64,000 bases of DNA, taken from Allomesorhizobium camelthorni. GTDB lineage: Bacteria > Pseudomonadota > Alphaproteobacteria > Rhizobiales > Rhizobiaceae. Below the pieces are notes generated by a model. It worked only from the letters and a program-made list of their open reading frames with translations, was not told the origin of the DNA and searched no databases. The DNA lies in NCBI RefSeq assembly GCF_011045125.1, contig NZ_JAAKZF010000006.1, forward strand, positions 62,001 through 126,000, given 5' to 3'. Shown in pieces: positions 8,691 to 18,266 of this stretch. The position numbers and the translations under genes were made by a program. Every line of letters starts with the position of its first letter. Positions within the stretch are counted from its first letter, which is position 1.

Positions 8691-10202
8691 ATGACAATCG
8701 CACAAGAGACCGCCGAACTGCTGACCAGCCTCGGCGTTTCGAAGGAGAGCTTCACCGGCGGCGACCTGCCCGCCAAAAGCCCGATCACGGGCGAGAAGAT
8801 CGCCGACGTCCGTTCGGTATCGCCTGCCGAGGCGGCCCGCATTATCGAACAGGCCGACGCGGCCTTCCGCGCCTGGCGGCTCGTGCCGGCGCCGCGCCGC
8901 GGCGAACTGGTGCGGCTGCTCGGCGAGGAGCTGCGCGCCCACAAGGCCGAACTCGGCCGCCTCGTCTCGATCGAGGCCGGCAAGATCCCGTCCGAGGGGC
9001 TGGGCGAAGTCCAGGAGATGATCGACATTTGCGATTTCGCGGTCGGACTTTCCCGCCAGCTCTACGGCCTGACCATCGCCACCGAGCGCCCCGGCCACCG
9101 CATGATGGAGACCTGGCATTCGCTCGGCGTGGTCGGCGTGATTTCGGCGTTCAACTTCCCCGTGGCCGTCTGGTCTTGGAACGCGGCGCTTGCGCTGGTC
9201 TGCGGCGACGCCGTTGTGTGGAAGCCGTCGGAGAAGACGCCGCTGACCGCGCTCGCCTGCGATGCGATCCTGAAGCGCGCAATGGCCCGTTTCGGCGATG
9301 CGCCCGAAGGTCTGGCGCAGCTGCTGATCGGCGACCGGGCCGTCGGCGAGGCATTGGTCGATCATCCGAAGGTGGCGCTCGTCTCGGCTACCGGCTCGAC
9401 CCGCATGGGCCGCGATGTCGGCCCGCGCCTAGCCAAGCGCTTTGCCCGCGCCATCCTTGAACTTGGCGGCAACAATGCCGGCATCGTTTGCCCGTCCGCC
9501 GATCTCGACATGGCGCTGCGCGCCATCGCATTCGGCGCCATGGGCACGGCCGGGCAGCGCTGCACGACGCTGCGCCGGCTGTTCGTGCATGAGAGCATCT
9601 ATGACGCGCTGGTCCAGCGCTTGAGGAAGGCCTACGAAAGCGTCTCGGTCGGCAATCCGCTGACCTCGAACGCCCTTGTCGGCCCGCTGATCGACGAGGC
9701 GGCGTTCCGTGGCATGGAAAAGGCGCTCGACCATGCCAAGGCCGAAGGCGGCAAGGTGACAGGCGGCAGCCGGATCGACACCGGCGACGCCGCGGCCTTC
9801 TACGTCAGGCCGGCGCTGGTCGAAATGCCCGACCAGACCGGTCCGGTTTTGGAAGAGACCTTCGCGCCTATCCTCTACGTGATGAAATATTCCGATTTCG
9901 ACGAGGTGTTGGCCAAGCATAATGCAGTCGGCGCAGGGCTTTCTTCGTCGATCTTCACGCTGGACATGCGCGAGGCCGAACGCTTCCTCAGCGCCGACGG
10001 CTCGGATTGCGGCATCGCCAACGTCAATATAGGCACCTCGGGCGCCGAGATCGGCGGCGCCTTCGGCGGCGAGAAGGAAACCGGCGGCGGCCGCGAATCC
10101 GGCTCGGACGCGTGGAAGGCCTATATGCGCCGCGCCACCAACACGGTGAACTATTCCAAGTCGCTGCCGCTGGCGCAAGGCGTGTCCTTCGACATCGACT
10201 AG
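8691..10202 (+). CDS. Aldehyde dehydrogenase, ALDH7 (alpha-aminoadipic semialdehyde dehydrogenase) type
   Basis: 503 aa. The ATG at 8691 was chosen over the TTG at 8685 because it is preceded by AGAAGAG at suitable distance. It shows the ALDH fold motifs in order: FNFPVAVWSWN near 155, WKPSEKTPLTA, ELGGNNAGIV with the general base Glu, and TAGQRCTTLRRL with the nucleophile Cys. The C-terminal GGAFGGEKETGGGRESGSDAWKAYMRR pattern is typical of the ALDH7/antiquitin group, which oxidises alpha-aminoadipate semialdehyde (piperideine-6-carboxylate) in lysine catabolism. That assignment rests on the family; no lysine-catabolic neighbours are present. A strong terminator follows. Confidence 0.85.
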   Translation: MTIAQETAELLTSLGVSKESFTGGDLPAKSPITGEKIADVRSVSPAEAARIIEQADAAFRAWRLVPAPRRGELVRLLGEELRAHKAELGRLVSIEAGKIPSEGLGEVQEMIDICDFAVGLSRQLYGLTIATERPGHRMMETWHSLGVVGVISAFNFPVAVWSWNAALALVCGDAVVWKPSEKTPLTALACDAILKRAMARFGDAPEGLAQLLIGDRAVGEALVDHPKVALVSATGSTRMGRDVGPRLAKRFARAILELGGNNAGIVCPSADLDMALRAIAFGAMGTAGQRCTTLRRLFVHESIYDALVQRLRKAYESVSVGNPLTSNALVGPLIDEAAFRGMEKALDHAKAEGGKVTGGSRIDTGDAAAFYVRPALVEMPDQTGPVLEETFAPILYVMKYSDFDEVLAKHNAVGAGLSSSIFTLDMREAERFLSADGSDCGIANVNIGTSGAEIGGAFGGEKETGGGRESGSDAWKAYMRRATNTVNYSKSLPLAQGVSFDID

Positions 10203-10228
10203 GCCGGCGTCAAACGCAAACCTCCCAA

Positions 10229-10259
10229 GCCCGGCGCGCTTCCACGCGCCGGGCTTTTT
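10229..10259 (+). terminator. Rho-independent terminator after the aldehyde dehydrogenase gene
   Basis: A perfect 10-bp GC-rich stem (GCCCGGCGCG with CGCGCCGGGC), a 6-base loop and five T residues, 27 bases after the stop. It separates the dehydrogenase from the next gene. Confidence 0.9.
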
Positions 10260-10334
10260 GCATTGTCTTTCCGGAGAACAGTTTCGCCGCTCGGGCGTTA
10301 CACACGCACACTGACCGATACAGCGAGCGGAACC

Positions 10335-11327
10335 ATGGACAAGAACCCCAAGACGCCGCCAAAGGCGGCGGAAGCTTCTGAAAAGCAGCGCGAAATCCAG
10401 GGCGGCATCGAGGCCGCCGACAAGGCGGATACCGGCAAGAAGTCGGAAGGAGCCATGCAGGCCGGCGCGCGGCGCTATCCGGAGCCACCCTTTCCGAAGC
10501 AGCATCAGCTCAAGCCGGGCTTGGAAGCGCGGCTCGATCCCGCGCCGATGTACGACGCGCCGTTCTACATCGGCTCGCACAAGCTGGAGGGCAAGGTCGC
10601 CCTGATCACCGGCGGCGACAGCGGCATTGGCCGGGCGGTGGCGGTGCTGTTCGCCCGCGAAGGGGCGGAAGTCGCCATCAACTACCTCGACGAGCACGAG
10701 GACGCCAAGGCGGCGAAAAAGGCGGTGGAGGCCGAGGGCAAACGCTGCATCCTGATCCCCGGCGACATCTCGACGCGCGAGGGCTGCCGCGCGGCAGTAA
10801 GGCAGACGGTCGATGAACTCGGCGGCCTCGACATTCTGGTCAACAACGCCGCCTTCCAGCTCCATTCGGCGAAATTCGAGGATCTGACGCCCGAACATTT
10901 CGACACGACGCTGAAAACCAACCTCTACGGCAACTTCCATATGGCTCAGGCGGCGGTGGAGCACATGAAATCCGGCTCTGCGATCATCAATACGGGTTCG
11001 ATCGTCGGCATAACGGGCAGCAAGCAACTAATCGACTATTCGATGACCAAGGGCGGCATCCACGCCTTCACGCGGGCACTGGCGGCGCAGTTGGTGCCGC
11101 GGGGCATCCGCGTCAACGCGATCGCGCCCGGACCGGTCTGGACGCCGCTCAATCCATCCGAAAAGGAAGCCAAGGACGTCGCGACGTTCGGCGCAGACAC
11201 ACCGATGAAGCGCCCGGCGCAGCCCGAGGAGATCGCGCCGGCCTACGTATTCCTCGCCTCGTCGCATTGCTCCAGCTACATCACCGGGGAAATCTTGCCG
11301 ATCATCGGCGGCTACGGCGGCTACTGA
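10335..11327 (+). CDS. Short-chain dehydrogenase/reductase (YghA / GSP39-like)
   Basis: 330 aa from the ATG at 10335. A charged, Lys/Ala-rich N-terminal extension of about 85 residues precedes a classical SDR domain. Motifs are ITGGDSGIGRAVA (cofactor glycines), VNNAA, the catalytic Ser in INTGSIVG and the Tyr/Lys pair in YSMTKGG. The end, ASSHCSSYITGEILPIIGGYGGY, matches the YghA/general stress protein 39 group. These are cytosolic NAD(P)-dependent oxidoreductases, often stress-induced; the substrate is unknown. Confidence 0.88.
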   Translation: MDKNPKTPPKAAEASEKQREIQGGIEAADKADTGKKSEGAMQAGARRYPEPPFPKQHQLKPGLEARLDPAPMYDAPFYIGSHKLEGKVALITGGDSGIGRAVAVLFAREGAEVAINYLDEHEDAKAAKKAVEAEGKRCILIPGDISTREGCRAAVRQTVDELGGLDILVNNAAFQLHSAKFEDLTPEHFDTTLKTNLYGNFHMAQAAVEHMKSGSAIINTGSIVGITGSKQLIDYSMTKGGIHAFTRALAAQLVPRGIRVNAIAPGPVWTPLNPSEKEAKDVATFGADTPMKRPAQPEEIAPAYVFLASSHCSSYITGEILPIIGGYGGY

Positions 11328-11484
11328 AAACAGGGCAGCCACGAACCTGAGCGGCTACCGGCACCGCGGCCGGCGACGCCATAATCGCCAACGCTCTGCC
11401 CGCGAACCAGGCTTGCCACGGCGGACGGCTGATGCAGATCGGTCACGCCTGCGGCTAGTGCTTTGCATTGCCGACATTTATTGG

Positions 11485-13491
11485 ATGCGCAGCCGCGCCG
11501 ATATCGTTATGGTTGCGCGCGAGGCGGTGGGGACTGCATCGAGGACGCCTGTGCTGGGTTTGTGTTCTAGTCGCCTGTGGGCAATCGCGGGAGTTTGCGT
11601 TGTCGCCCTGGCGATTGCCGAACCCGCTTCCTCGCTCGAACTGTTCGGAATCAAGATTTTCGAGCCGAAGGACGACGAGGCCGAGGACATCATCGGCGAG
11701 CCGCAACGCTATTCGGTCGATTTTGTAGTCTCGCCGGTTGCCGAAGGCGACGACGTCGAGGCTGCGCTCAAGGGCGCGTCCACTTTGTGGCAGGATCGCG
11801 AGAAGCCGGCATCCGGCGCGGCGGGGCTTCTGGCCAAGGCGCGCGGCGACTATCGCCGCGTCCTCGCTGCACTCTATGCGCTGGGCCGCTATGGCGGCTC
11901 GATCAGCATCCTGGTCGACGGACGGGAAGCCGCCGATCTGCCGCCCGACACCGAATTGCCCGATCCCGCCGCGGTGCGGGTCGCCATCGATCCGGGACCG
12001 CTTTTCCATTTCGGCCAGACCAGCATTGTCAATCGCGCGCCGCCGCCCGTCGATCCGGACGACGAGGTCGAAGCGCCGGAGCGCAAGGGCTTCTCGCCGG
12101 GCCAGGTCGCGCTCTCCGGTGTCATCCTGCAGGCGGAAAACCTGTCGGTGGAGGCATGGCGGCAGCAGGGCCACGCCAAGGCGAAAGCCATCGAACGCCG
12201 GGTGGAAGCAGCGCATGACGTCAATCTGATCGATGCGACGCTCGAACTCGATCCCGGACGCAGGGCGGCTTACGGGCCGGTGACGGTCGAGGGCACCGAG
12301 CGCATGGACCCGGCTTTCGTCGCCTACATGACCGATCTTCCGCTCGGCCACGAATACGACCCCGACGACATCAAGCGGGCCAATACGCGGCTCGCCAAGC
12401 TCGACGTGTTCCGCGCCCAGCGTATCGAGGAAGCGGAGGCGATCGGCGAGGATGGCCTGCTGCCAATCAGCGTCATCGTGCAGGAACGATTGCCGAGGCG
12501 GTTTGGCGTCGGCGCAAGCTATTCGTCGCTCGACGGGGCAGGTTTCGAGGCCTTCTGGCTGCACCGCAATCTGTTCGGCCGCGCCGAAAGGCTGCGCTTC
12601 GACGCCAAAGTGGCCGGCATCGGCAACGACGCCGGCGAGGGCGGCGGCTTCGACCCGGCCGACTTCACCTATCGGCTCGCGGCGACTTTCACCAAGCCGG
12701 GCGTCTATACGCCTGACACGGATTTCATCGCTTCGCTGATCGGCGACCGCGAGGTGCTCGACCCCTATACGCGTGCCGCCGTCACCGCGCAGGCGGGCTT
12801 CAACCACATGTTTTCCGAACATCTCTCGGCGCGGCTCTTCGCCTATGGCGAGCATGCGCGGTTCGACGATGACTTTGGAGAACGCGACTTCGACACTGTC
12901 GGCTTCCTGGGCGGCCTTATCCTCGATCGGCGCGACAATGCCGCCGATGCTACCGAGGGCTACTACATCGAGGTTCTGGCCGAACCTTTCTTCGAGTTCA
13001 ACTACGGCAACGCGGCGCTTCGCGCGACCGCCGAAGGCCGCGTCTATTACGGCTTCGGGGAAGACGACCGCATCGTCGCCGCCGCGCGGCTGAAGCTCGG
13101 CTCGGTGGTTGGCTCGCCGGTCGACGAAACCGCGCCGGACAAGCTGTTCTTCGCCGGCGGCGGCGGTTCCGTGCGCGGCTATGCCTATCGCAGCATCGGT
13201 ATTCCGTCTCCGGATGGAGACGTATCCGGCGGGCGCTCGCTGATCGAGGGCTCGGCGGAATTGCGCGCCCGCGTCACCGATTCGATTGGCGTCGTCGCTT
13301 TCGCCGACGCCGGCTATGTCGATGCCGATTCATTTCCCGAATTTTCCGAGGATTTGAAGGTCGGCGTGGGCGCGGGCCTGCGCTACATTACCGGGCTCGG
13401 CCCGATCAGGCTCGATCTCGCAATGCCGCTCGATCCGGGGCCGGACGACCCGGATGTGGCTTTCTACGTTGGAATAGGACAAGCGTTTTGA
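11485..13491 (+). CDS. tamA: Outer-membrane assembly protein TamA (Omp85 family)
   Basis: 668 aa from the ATG at 11485; an ATG at 11509 would also give a full signal peptide (RLWAIAGVCVVALAIAEPASS). Three POTRA-like domains follow (to about residue 340), for example KARGDYRRVLAALYALGRYGG and VTVEGTERMD. A 16-strand barrel of the Omp85 type comes next, with VRGYAYRSIG as the conserved lid-loop motif, ending in Phe. With TamB it forms the translocation and assembly module that inserts certain outer-membrane proteins. tamB follows immediately, overlapping this stop codon. Confidence 0.9.
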   Translation: MRSRADIVMVAREAVGTASRTPVLGLCSSRLWAIAGVCVVALAIAEPASSLELFGIKIFEPKDDEAEDIIGEPQRYSVDFVVSPVAEGDDVEAALKGASTLWQDREKPASGAAGLLAKARGDYRRVLAALYALGRYGGSISILVDGREAADLPPDTELPDPAAVRVAIDPGPLFHFGQTSIVNRAPPPVDPDDEVEAPERKGFSPGQVALSGVILQAENLSVEAWRQQGHAKAKAIERRVEAAHDVNLIDATLELDPGRRAAYGPVTVEGTERMDPAFVAYMTDLPLGHEYDPDDIKRANTRLAKLDVFRAQRIEEAEAIGEDGLLPISVIVQERLPRRFGVGASYSSLDGAGFEAFWLHRNLFGRAERLRFDAKVAGIGNDAGEGGGFDPADFTYRLAATFTKPGVYTPDTDFIASLIGDREVLDPYTRAAVTAQAGFNHMFSEHLSARLFAYGEHARFDDDFGERDFDTVGFLGGLILDRRDNAADATEGYYIEVLAEPFFEFNYGNAALRATAEGRVYYGFGEDDRIVAAARLKLGSVVGSPVDETAPDKLFFAGGGGSVRGYAYRSIGIPSPDGDVSGGRSLIEGSAELRARVTDSIGVVAFADAGYVDADSFPEFSEDLKVGVGAGLRYITGLGPIRLDLAMPLDPGPDDPDVAFYVGIGQAF

Positions 13492-16400
13492 CCCGCATCA
13501 TCCTGACCATCGCATTCGTTCTCTTCACGCTGCCGGCTTTCGCGCAGGACACGGAGCAGGAAGACCGATCCTATTTCATCGGCTTCGTCGAGGATCAGCT
13601 TTCGACGCCGAACCGCCAGATCAGGATCAGAGGCATCCAGGGCGTGCTGTCGTCCAACGCGACGATCAGCGAAATCACCATCGCCGACCGCCAGGGCATA
13701 TGGCTGCGGATCACCAATGCCCGCATCGTCTGGACCCGCTCGGCGCTGCTGCTCGGACGCCTCAACATCCAGACGCTTGCGGCAGACAGCATCGACGTGC
13801 TGCGCCGGCCCCTCCCGGAAGAAGGCCTGCCCGCGCCTGAAGCGAGCTCCTTCCGGGTGCCGGACCTGCCGCTTTCCGTCACCTTGGGCGCGCTCGACGT
13901 ACCGCGCGTCACATTCGGCGCGGAGGTCTTCGGGCTCGCCTCGCAACTGGCGATCACCGGCCGGCTCCAGCTTGCGGGCGGCTCGCTCGACACCGCGCTT
14001 GACATCACGCGCCTGGACGGGCCGGGCGGACAACTCGGGCTGACCGCGATCTATCGCAACGACACGCAGGTGCTCGACCTCGACCTTTCGCTGACCGAGC
14101 CGGCAAACGGCATCGTCGCCAATGTGCTCAACATCGAGGGCCGGCCGCCGGTAGCGCTGACCTTGGCGGGGGAGGGGCCGCTGGAGGAACTCGACCTCGC
14201 TTTGACGCTCGACGCCGACGCTGAGCGCGTCCTGACCGGCACGACGAGGCTGCGCCAGCAATCCGGCGGGCTTGGCTTTGCCGCCAATGTCGAGGGGCCG
14301 ATCGCGCGGCTGATCCCGCCGCGCTTCCGTGAATTCTTCGGCGCCGAGACGACGCTTGTGGCCGACGGCGTGTTCAAGACCGACGGAGGGCTCGCGCTCG
14401 AGAGCCTGGACCTGCGCAGCGGCGCGCTGAGCCTCACCGCCGCCGCCGAAACCACCGCCGACAATTTCCTGCAAAGGCTGACGCTCGATGCCTCCGTTGA
14501 CAATCAAAGCGCCGAGCGCGTCGTGCTGCCTGTTCCCGGCGGCCAGACCACGGTCGGCCGCGCCGCGCTGACGATCTCGTTCGGCGAGAGCGCGAGCGAG
14601 AACTGGACCGGGTCGCTGACCGTCGCCGAACTCGCCACCGATACCTTTGCCGCGCAAAACATAGAGCTGACAGCGAACGGAGTGGCCGAGAACATCAGCC
14701 AGCCGGCGGAGCGGCGGATCACCTTCGCGGTCGACGGCGGCGCCACCGGCGTCACCGCGACGCGGGCCGACTTCGCCGAAGCGCTCGGCGATGCGATCGA
14801 CCTCGACATCGAAGGCGACTGGCGGGCGGGCGGCCCGGTAAAACTCGCCAGGGCTCTGCTTTCCGGCAACGGCTTCAGCGTCTCTCTGGCGGGCGACATT
14901 GCCGAACTGGCCTTCCGCGGCGACATCGCCGTCAACGCGACGAGCATCGCGCCATTCTCGCAACTGGCGGGGCGCGACGTTTCGGGCGGGCTCGATCTCG
15001 ACGCCTCCGGCAGTGTGGAGCCGATCACCGGCGGTTTCGATCTGACCGTGGACGGCGTCGCCACCGGACTGACGATCGACAGCCCCGCCGCCGACAATCT
15101 GCTGCAGGGTGAGACGCGCATCACCGGCCGCGTCGCGCGCGGCGAAACCGGCCTCGTCGCCGACGGACTGCGCATCTTCAACGAGCAGGTCTCGATGACG
15201 GCCGACGGCAGCTTTGCTACGGACGCCGCCGATTTCGATTTCGACCTGGCGCTGACCGATCTGGCGCTTGTCTCCGAGGACGCCGCAGGCCGCCTGACGG
15301 CCAGGGGCCGCGCATCGGGTTCCGGCGGGCTGATCGGTCTTACTTTCGGGGCCGAAGTGGCCGAGGGCTCGCTGGTCGGCAAGAACTTGCGCGAGGCGGT
15401 GATTGGCTTCGAAGGCACGCTGCGTGAGGGCGACCTCGACGGGCAGGTCACCGGCAACGCCTTCCTCGACGGGACCCGCGTGCAGCTTTCGAGCGGCGTT
15501 GCGCTGAACGAAAGCGGCCGCCGGCTGAGCGCGCTGGATTTTTCCGCCGGCGGAACGCGGATCACCGGCGACGTCACCCAGACCCCCGCCGGCCTGTTCG
15601 ACGGCGCGCTGAAACTCGCCTCCGCCGACGTCTCAATTGCCGCCGCGCTGCTGCTGGTCCAGGCGACCGGCGCGGTAAACGCCGATGTTACGCTCGCGCC
15701 CGACCAGGATCGGCAGAACGCCACGATCAAGGCGAACGCCGAAAATCTCGTCGCCGATACGGTCAGGCTCGGCCGGGCCGATCTGCAGGCGAGCATCGCC
15801 GATCTCTTCAACGTGCCTGTCGCCAACGGCTCGCTGCAAGCAACCGAAGTAACCGCTGCTGGCATCGAGGTGGCGCGTCTTTCGGCCACCGCCGAAAGCA
15901 GCGGCGCGACCACCAACTTCTCCGGGGACGCCACGCTCGACAATGGCGCGACCGCAGCGGCGTCCGGCGCGCTGTCGCCGGTAGATGGCGGCTGGCGGCT
16001 CGGCCTGCAGACCGTCGAACTGGCGCAAGGCGGGCTTGCGGCGCGGCTTGTCGAGCCGGCGGCGCTCGAGGTCAGGGGACAGGATATTTCCGTCGGCAAT
16101 CTGGCCTTCGACGTCGGCGGCGGGCGTGTGAGCGCGCAAGGCACGATCGCGCAAAGCCTCGACCTTTCCGTTACGATAGCCGCCTTGCCGCTGGCGATCG
16201 CCAACACGATCCGTCCCGATCTGGCGCTGGGCGGCACCATCGACGGCACGGCGACGATCGGCGGCACGCGCGCCAGACCGGACATCCGCTTCAATGCGCA
16301 GGGCAGGTCAATCGCCGCTGAGGCGCTGAGGCAGGCTGGGCTGCGTACGGTCAGCCTGGACGCCACGGGTACGTCGAGCGCTGAAAGGCTGAATGTCGAC

Positions 16401-18086
16401 GCCGCGATCACCAGTCCTGAAGGACTTCGCGCCACCGTCAGGGGCGGCGTGCCGCTGGCCGGAGGAGCGCTGGCGCTCGATGTCGCCTTGAATGCGTTCC
16501 CGTTGGCCGTTCTCAACGCCGCTGTCCCCGGCCGCAATCTCGGCGGCAGCCTGTCGGGAACCGCCCGGGTGACGGGACCGCTCGCCCGGCCCGCGGCATC
16601 GTTCGATCTGCGCGGCGCCGGCCTGCGCGCCTCGGCCCTCGACTCGGCCGGGCTGTCGCCGCTCGATGCAACCGCTTCCGGCAGTTTCGCCAACGATGTG
16701 GTGACGCTGTCCTCGGCGAGAGTGAGCGGCCCGCAGGGGCTCTCACTCACCGCCAACGGACGGCTGCCGCTCTCGGGCACCGGCGTCTCGGTCACCGTCG
16801 ACAGCCAGGCGCCGCTTTCGCTCGCCAACCGCTTCCTGGCGGAACGCGGCGCCCAGGCTTCCGGCACGGTTTCGCTCGCCGCGACGATCTCGGGAAGCCT
16901 GAGACAACCCGCCATACGCGGCACGATCTCGACCTCCGGCGCTCAGTTCATCGATCCGCAGACAAACATCCGGCTGCGCAACATAGCGGTGTCTGCGGCG
17001 ATCGATGGCGACCGGGTGACCATCCGCAACGCGTCGGCGGCGATTGCTGCCGGCGGCACGATCACGGCTTCGGGTTCGGTTTCGACCAACGCGCTGGCCG
17101 GCTTCCCCGCCGACATCAGGATCAACCTCAGCCAGGCGCGCTATGCCGACGGCAATCTCGTCGTGGCGACGCTTAGCGGCAGCCTGGCGGTGACCGGTCC
17201 GCTGACCCGCGACCCGCTGGTTTCGGGCGACATAGCGGTCGAGCGCGCCGAGATCACCGTGCCGGAGAGTTTGGGCGGCGGAGCGGCTGCCATAGACGTC
17301 ATCCATATCGACCCACCGAAACCGGTGGCCGAGACGCTGCGCCGGGCGAGGGCGGGCGACGGCACGCCGACGCCCACCGCGCGGCCAAGCGTTGTCAGGC
17401 TCAACATCGCGGTCAGCGCGCCAACCCGCATCTTCGTGCGCGGGCGGGGGCTCGACGCCGAAGTCGGCGGCTCGGTGCGCCTGACCGGACCGGCGACAGA
17501 TGTCCAGCCGGTCGGTGCTTTCAACCTGATCCGCGGCCGGCTTTCCATCCTCGGCCAGCGCATCACCTTCGACGAGGGTACGGTGACGCTGGTCGGCGAC
17601 CTCGATCCCTTCATCAATTTCGTGGCGCGCTCGGGCGGCAACGATATCACCGTCTTCATCACGGTGAGCGGACGTGTCTCCGACCCCGACATCAGCTTTT
17701 CCTCACAGCCGGAACTGCCCGAAGACGAGGTGCTGGCGCGGCTGATCTTCAACCGCGGCATCAACGAATTGTCGCCTTTCCAGATCGCGCAGCTTGCCGC
17801 GGCCGCGGCCGAACTGGCGGGCGGCGCGAACACCTCGCTGCTCGGCAGCCTGCGCTCCGCCACGGGTCTGGACGATATCGACGTCGTCACCGACGCGGAG
17901 GGCAACCCCGCCTTGCGGGCAGGGCGCTATATTCAGGATAACATTTATCTTGGCGTCGAAGCAGGGGCGCGCGGAACCACGCGCGCCACCATCAATCTCG
18001 ACATCACCGACAATCTGAAGGCGCGCGGCTCAGTCGGGGCCGGCGGCGATTCCGGCGCCGGCATATTTTACGAGAAGGATTACTGA
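13488..18086 (+). CDS. tamB: Translocation and assembly module protein TamB
   Basis: 1532 aa with a TTG start overlapping the tamA stop (TTGA). A signal anchor (MTRIILTIAFVLFTLPAFAQ) leads into a very long, repetitive beta-rich region of the AsmA/TamB type, dominated by Gly, Ala, Thr and Asp. The last about 330 residues are the conserved TamB domain (DUF490), with INFVARSGGNDITVFITVSG and LPEDEVLARLIFNRGINELSPFQ. TamB spans the periplasm as a hydrophobic groove, and is now linked to phospholipid transport as well as protein assembly with TamA. The length and order tamA-tamB are normal for the group. Confidence 0.92.
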   Translation: MTRIILTIAFVLFTLPAFAQDTEQEDRSYFIGFVEDQLSTPNRQIRIRGIQGVLSSNATISEITIADRQGIWLRITNARIVWTRSALLLGRLNIQTLAADSIDVLRRPLPEEGLPAPEASSFRVPDLPLSVTLGALDVPRVTFGAEVFGLASQLAITGRLQLAGGSLDTALDITRLDGPGGQLGLTAIYRNDTQVLDLDLSLTEPANGIVANVLNIEGRPPVALTLAGEGPLEELDLALTLDADAERVLTGTTRLRQQSGGLGFAANVEGPIARLIPPRFREFFGAETTLVADGVFKTDGGLALESLDLRSGALSLTAAAETTADNFLQRLTLDASVDNQSAERVVLPVPGGQTTVGRAALTISFGESASENWTGSLTVAELATDTFAAQNIELTANGVAENISQPAERRITFAVDGGATGVTATRADFAEALGDAIDLDIEGDWRAGGPVKLARALLSGNGFSVSLAGDIAELAFRGDIAVNATSIAPFSQLAGRDVSGGLDLDASGSVEPITGGFDLTVDGVATGLTIDSPAADNLLQGETRITGRVARGETGLVADGLRIFNEQVSMTADGSFATDAADFDFDLALTDLALVSEDAAGRLTARGRASGSGGLIGLTFGAEVAEGSLVGKNLREAVIGFEGTLREGDLDGQVTGNAFLDGTRVQLSSGVALNESGRRLSALDFSAGGTRITGDVTQTPAGLFDGALKLASADVSIAAALLLVQATGAVNADVTLAPDQDRQNATIKANAENLVADTVRLGRADLQASIADLFNVPVANGSLQATEVTAAGIEVARLSATAESSGATTNFSGDATLDNGATAAASGALSPVDGGWRLGLQTVELAQGGLAARLVEPAALEVRGQDISVGNLAFDVGGGRVSAQGTIAQSLDLSVTIAALPLAIANTIRPDLALGGTIDGTATIGGTRARPDIRFNAQGRSIAAEALRQAGLRTVSLDATGTSSAERLNVDAAITSPEGLRATVRGGVPLAGGALALDVALNAFPLAVLNAAVPGRNLGGSLSGTARVTGPLARPAASFDLRGAGLRASALDSAGLSPLDATASGSFANDVVTLSSARVSGPQGLSLTANGRLPLSGTGVSVTVDSQAPLSLANRFLAERGAQASGTVSLAATISGSLRQPAIRGTISTSGAQFIDPQTNIRLRNIAVSAAIDGDRVTIRNASAAIAAGGTITASGSVSTNALAGFPADIRINLSQARYADGNLVVATLSGSLAVTGPLTRDPLVSGDIAVERAEITVPESLGGGAAAIDVIHIDPPKPVAETLRRARAGDGTPTPTARPSVVRLNIAVSAPTRIFVRGRGLDAEVGGSVRLTGPATDVQPVGAFNLIRGRLSILGQRITFDEGTVTLVGDLDPFINFVARSGGNDITVFITVSGRVSDPDISFSSQPELPEDEVLARLIFNRGINELSPFQIAQLAAAAAELAGGANTSLLGSLRSATGLDDIDVVTDAEGNPALRAGRYIQDNIYLGVEAGARGTTRATINLDITDNLKARGSVGAGGDSGAGIFYEKDY

Positions 18087-18266
18087 GCCCGGCGATTTCT
18101 TCCGGAGTCCAAAAAAATTCCGCGAGGCAGGGAACCTTATCCCTTTCTGCGCATTCGGTCTGGCTACAGAGGGGAATTCCCGGAATTCGCGCAACGGGGG
18201 CTCGATGCAGACCGCCAACCACGACTGGATGCAAGTTTGCCGTTTCCACCCTGCCGGGGAGACGTC

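Noticed and set aside
14504-16924. 806-codon open frame antisense to tamB
   Set aside because: It mirrors the GC-rich tamB codons, has Ser/Arg/Pro-rich composition and no family resemblance; tamB on the plus strand is unmistakable.
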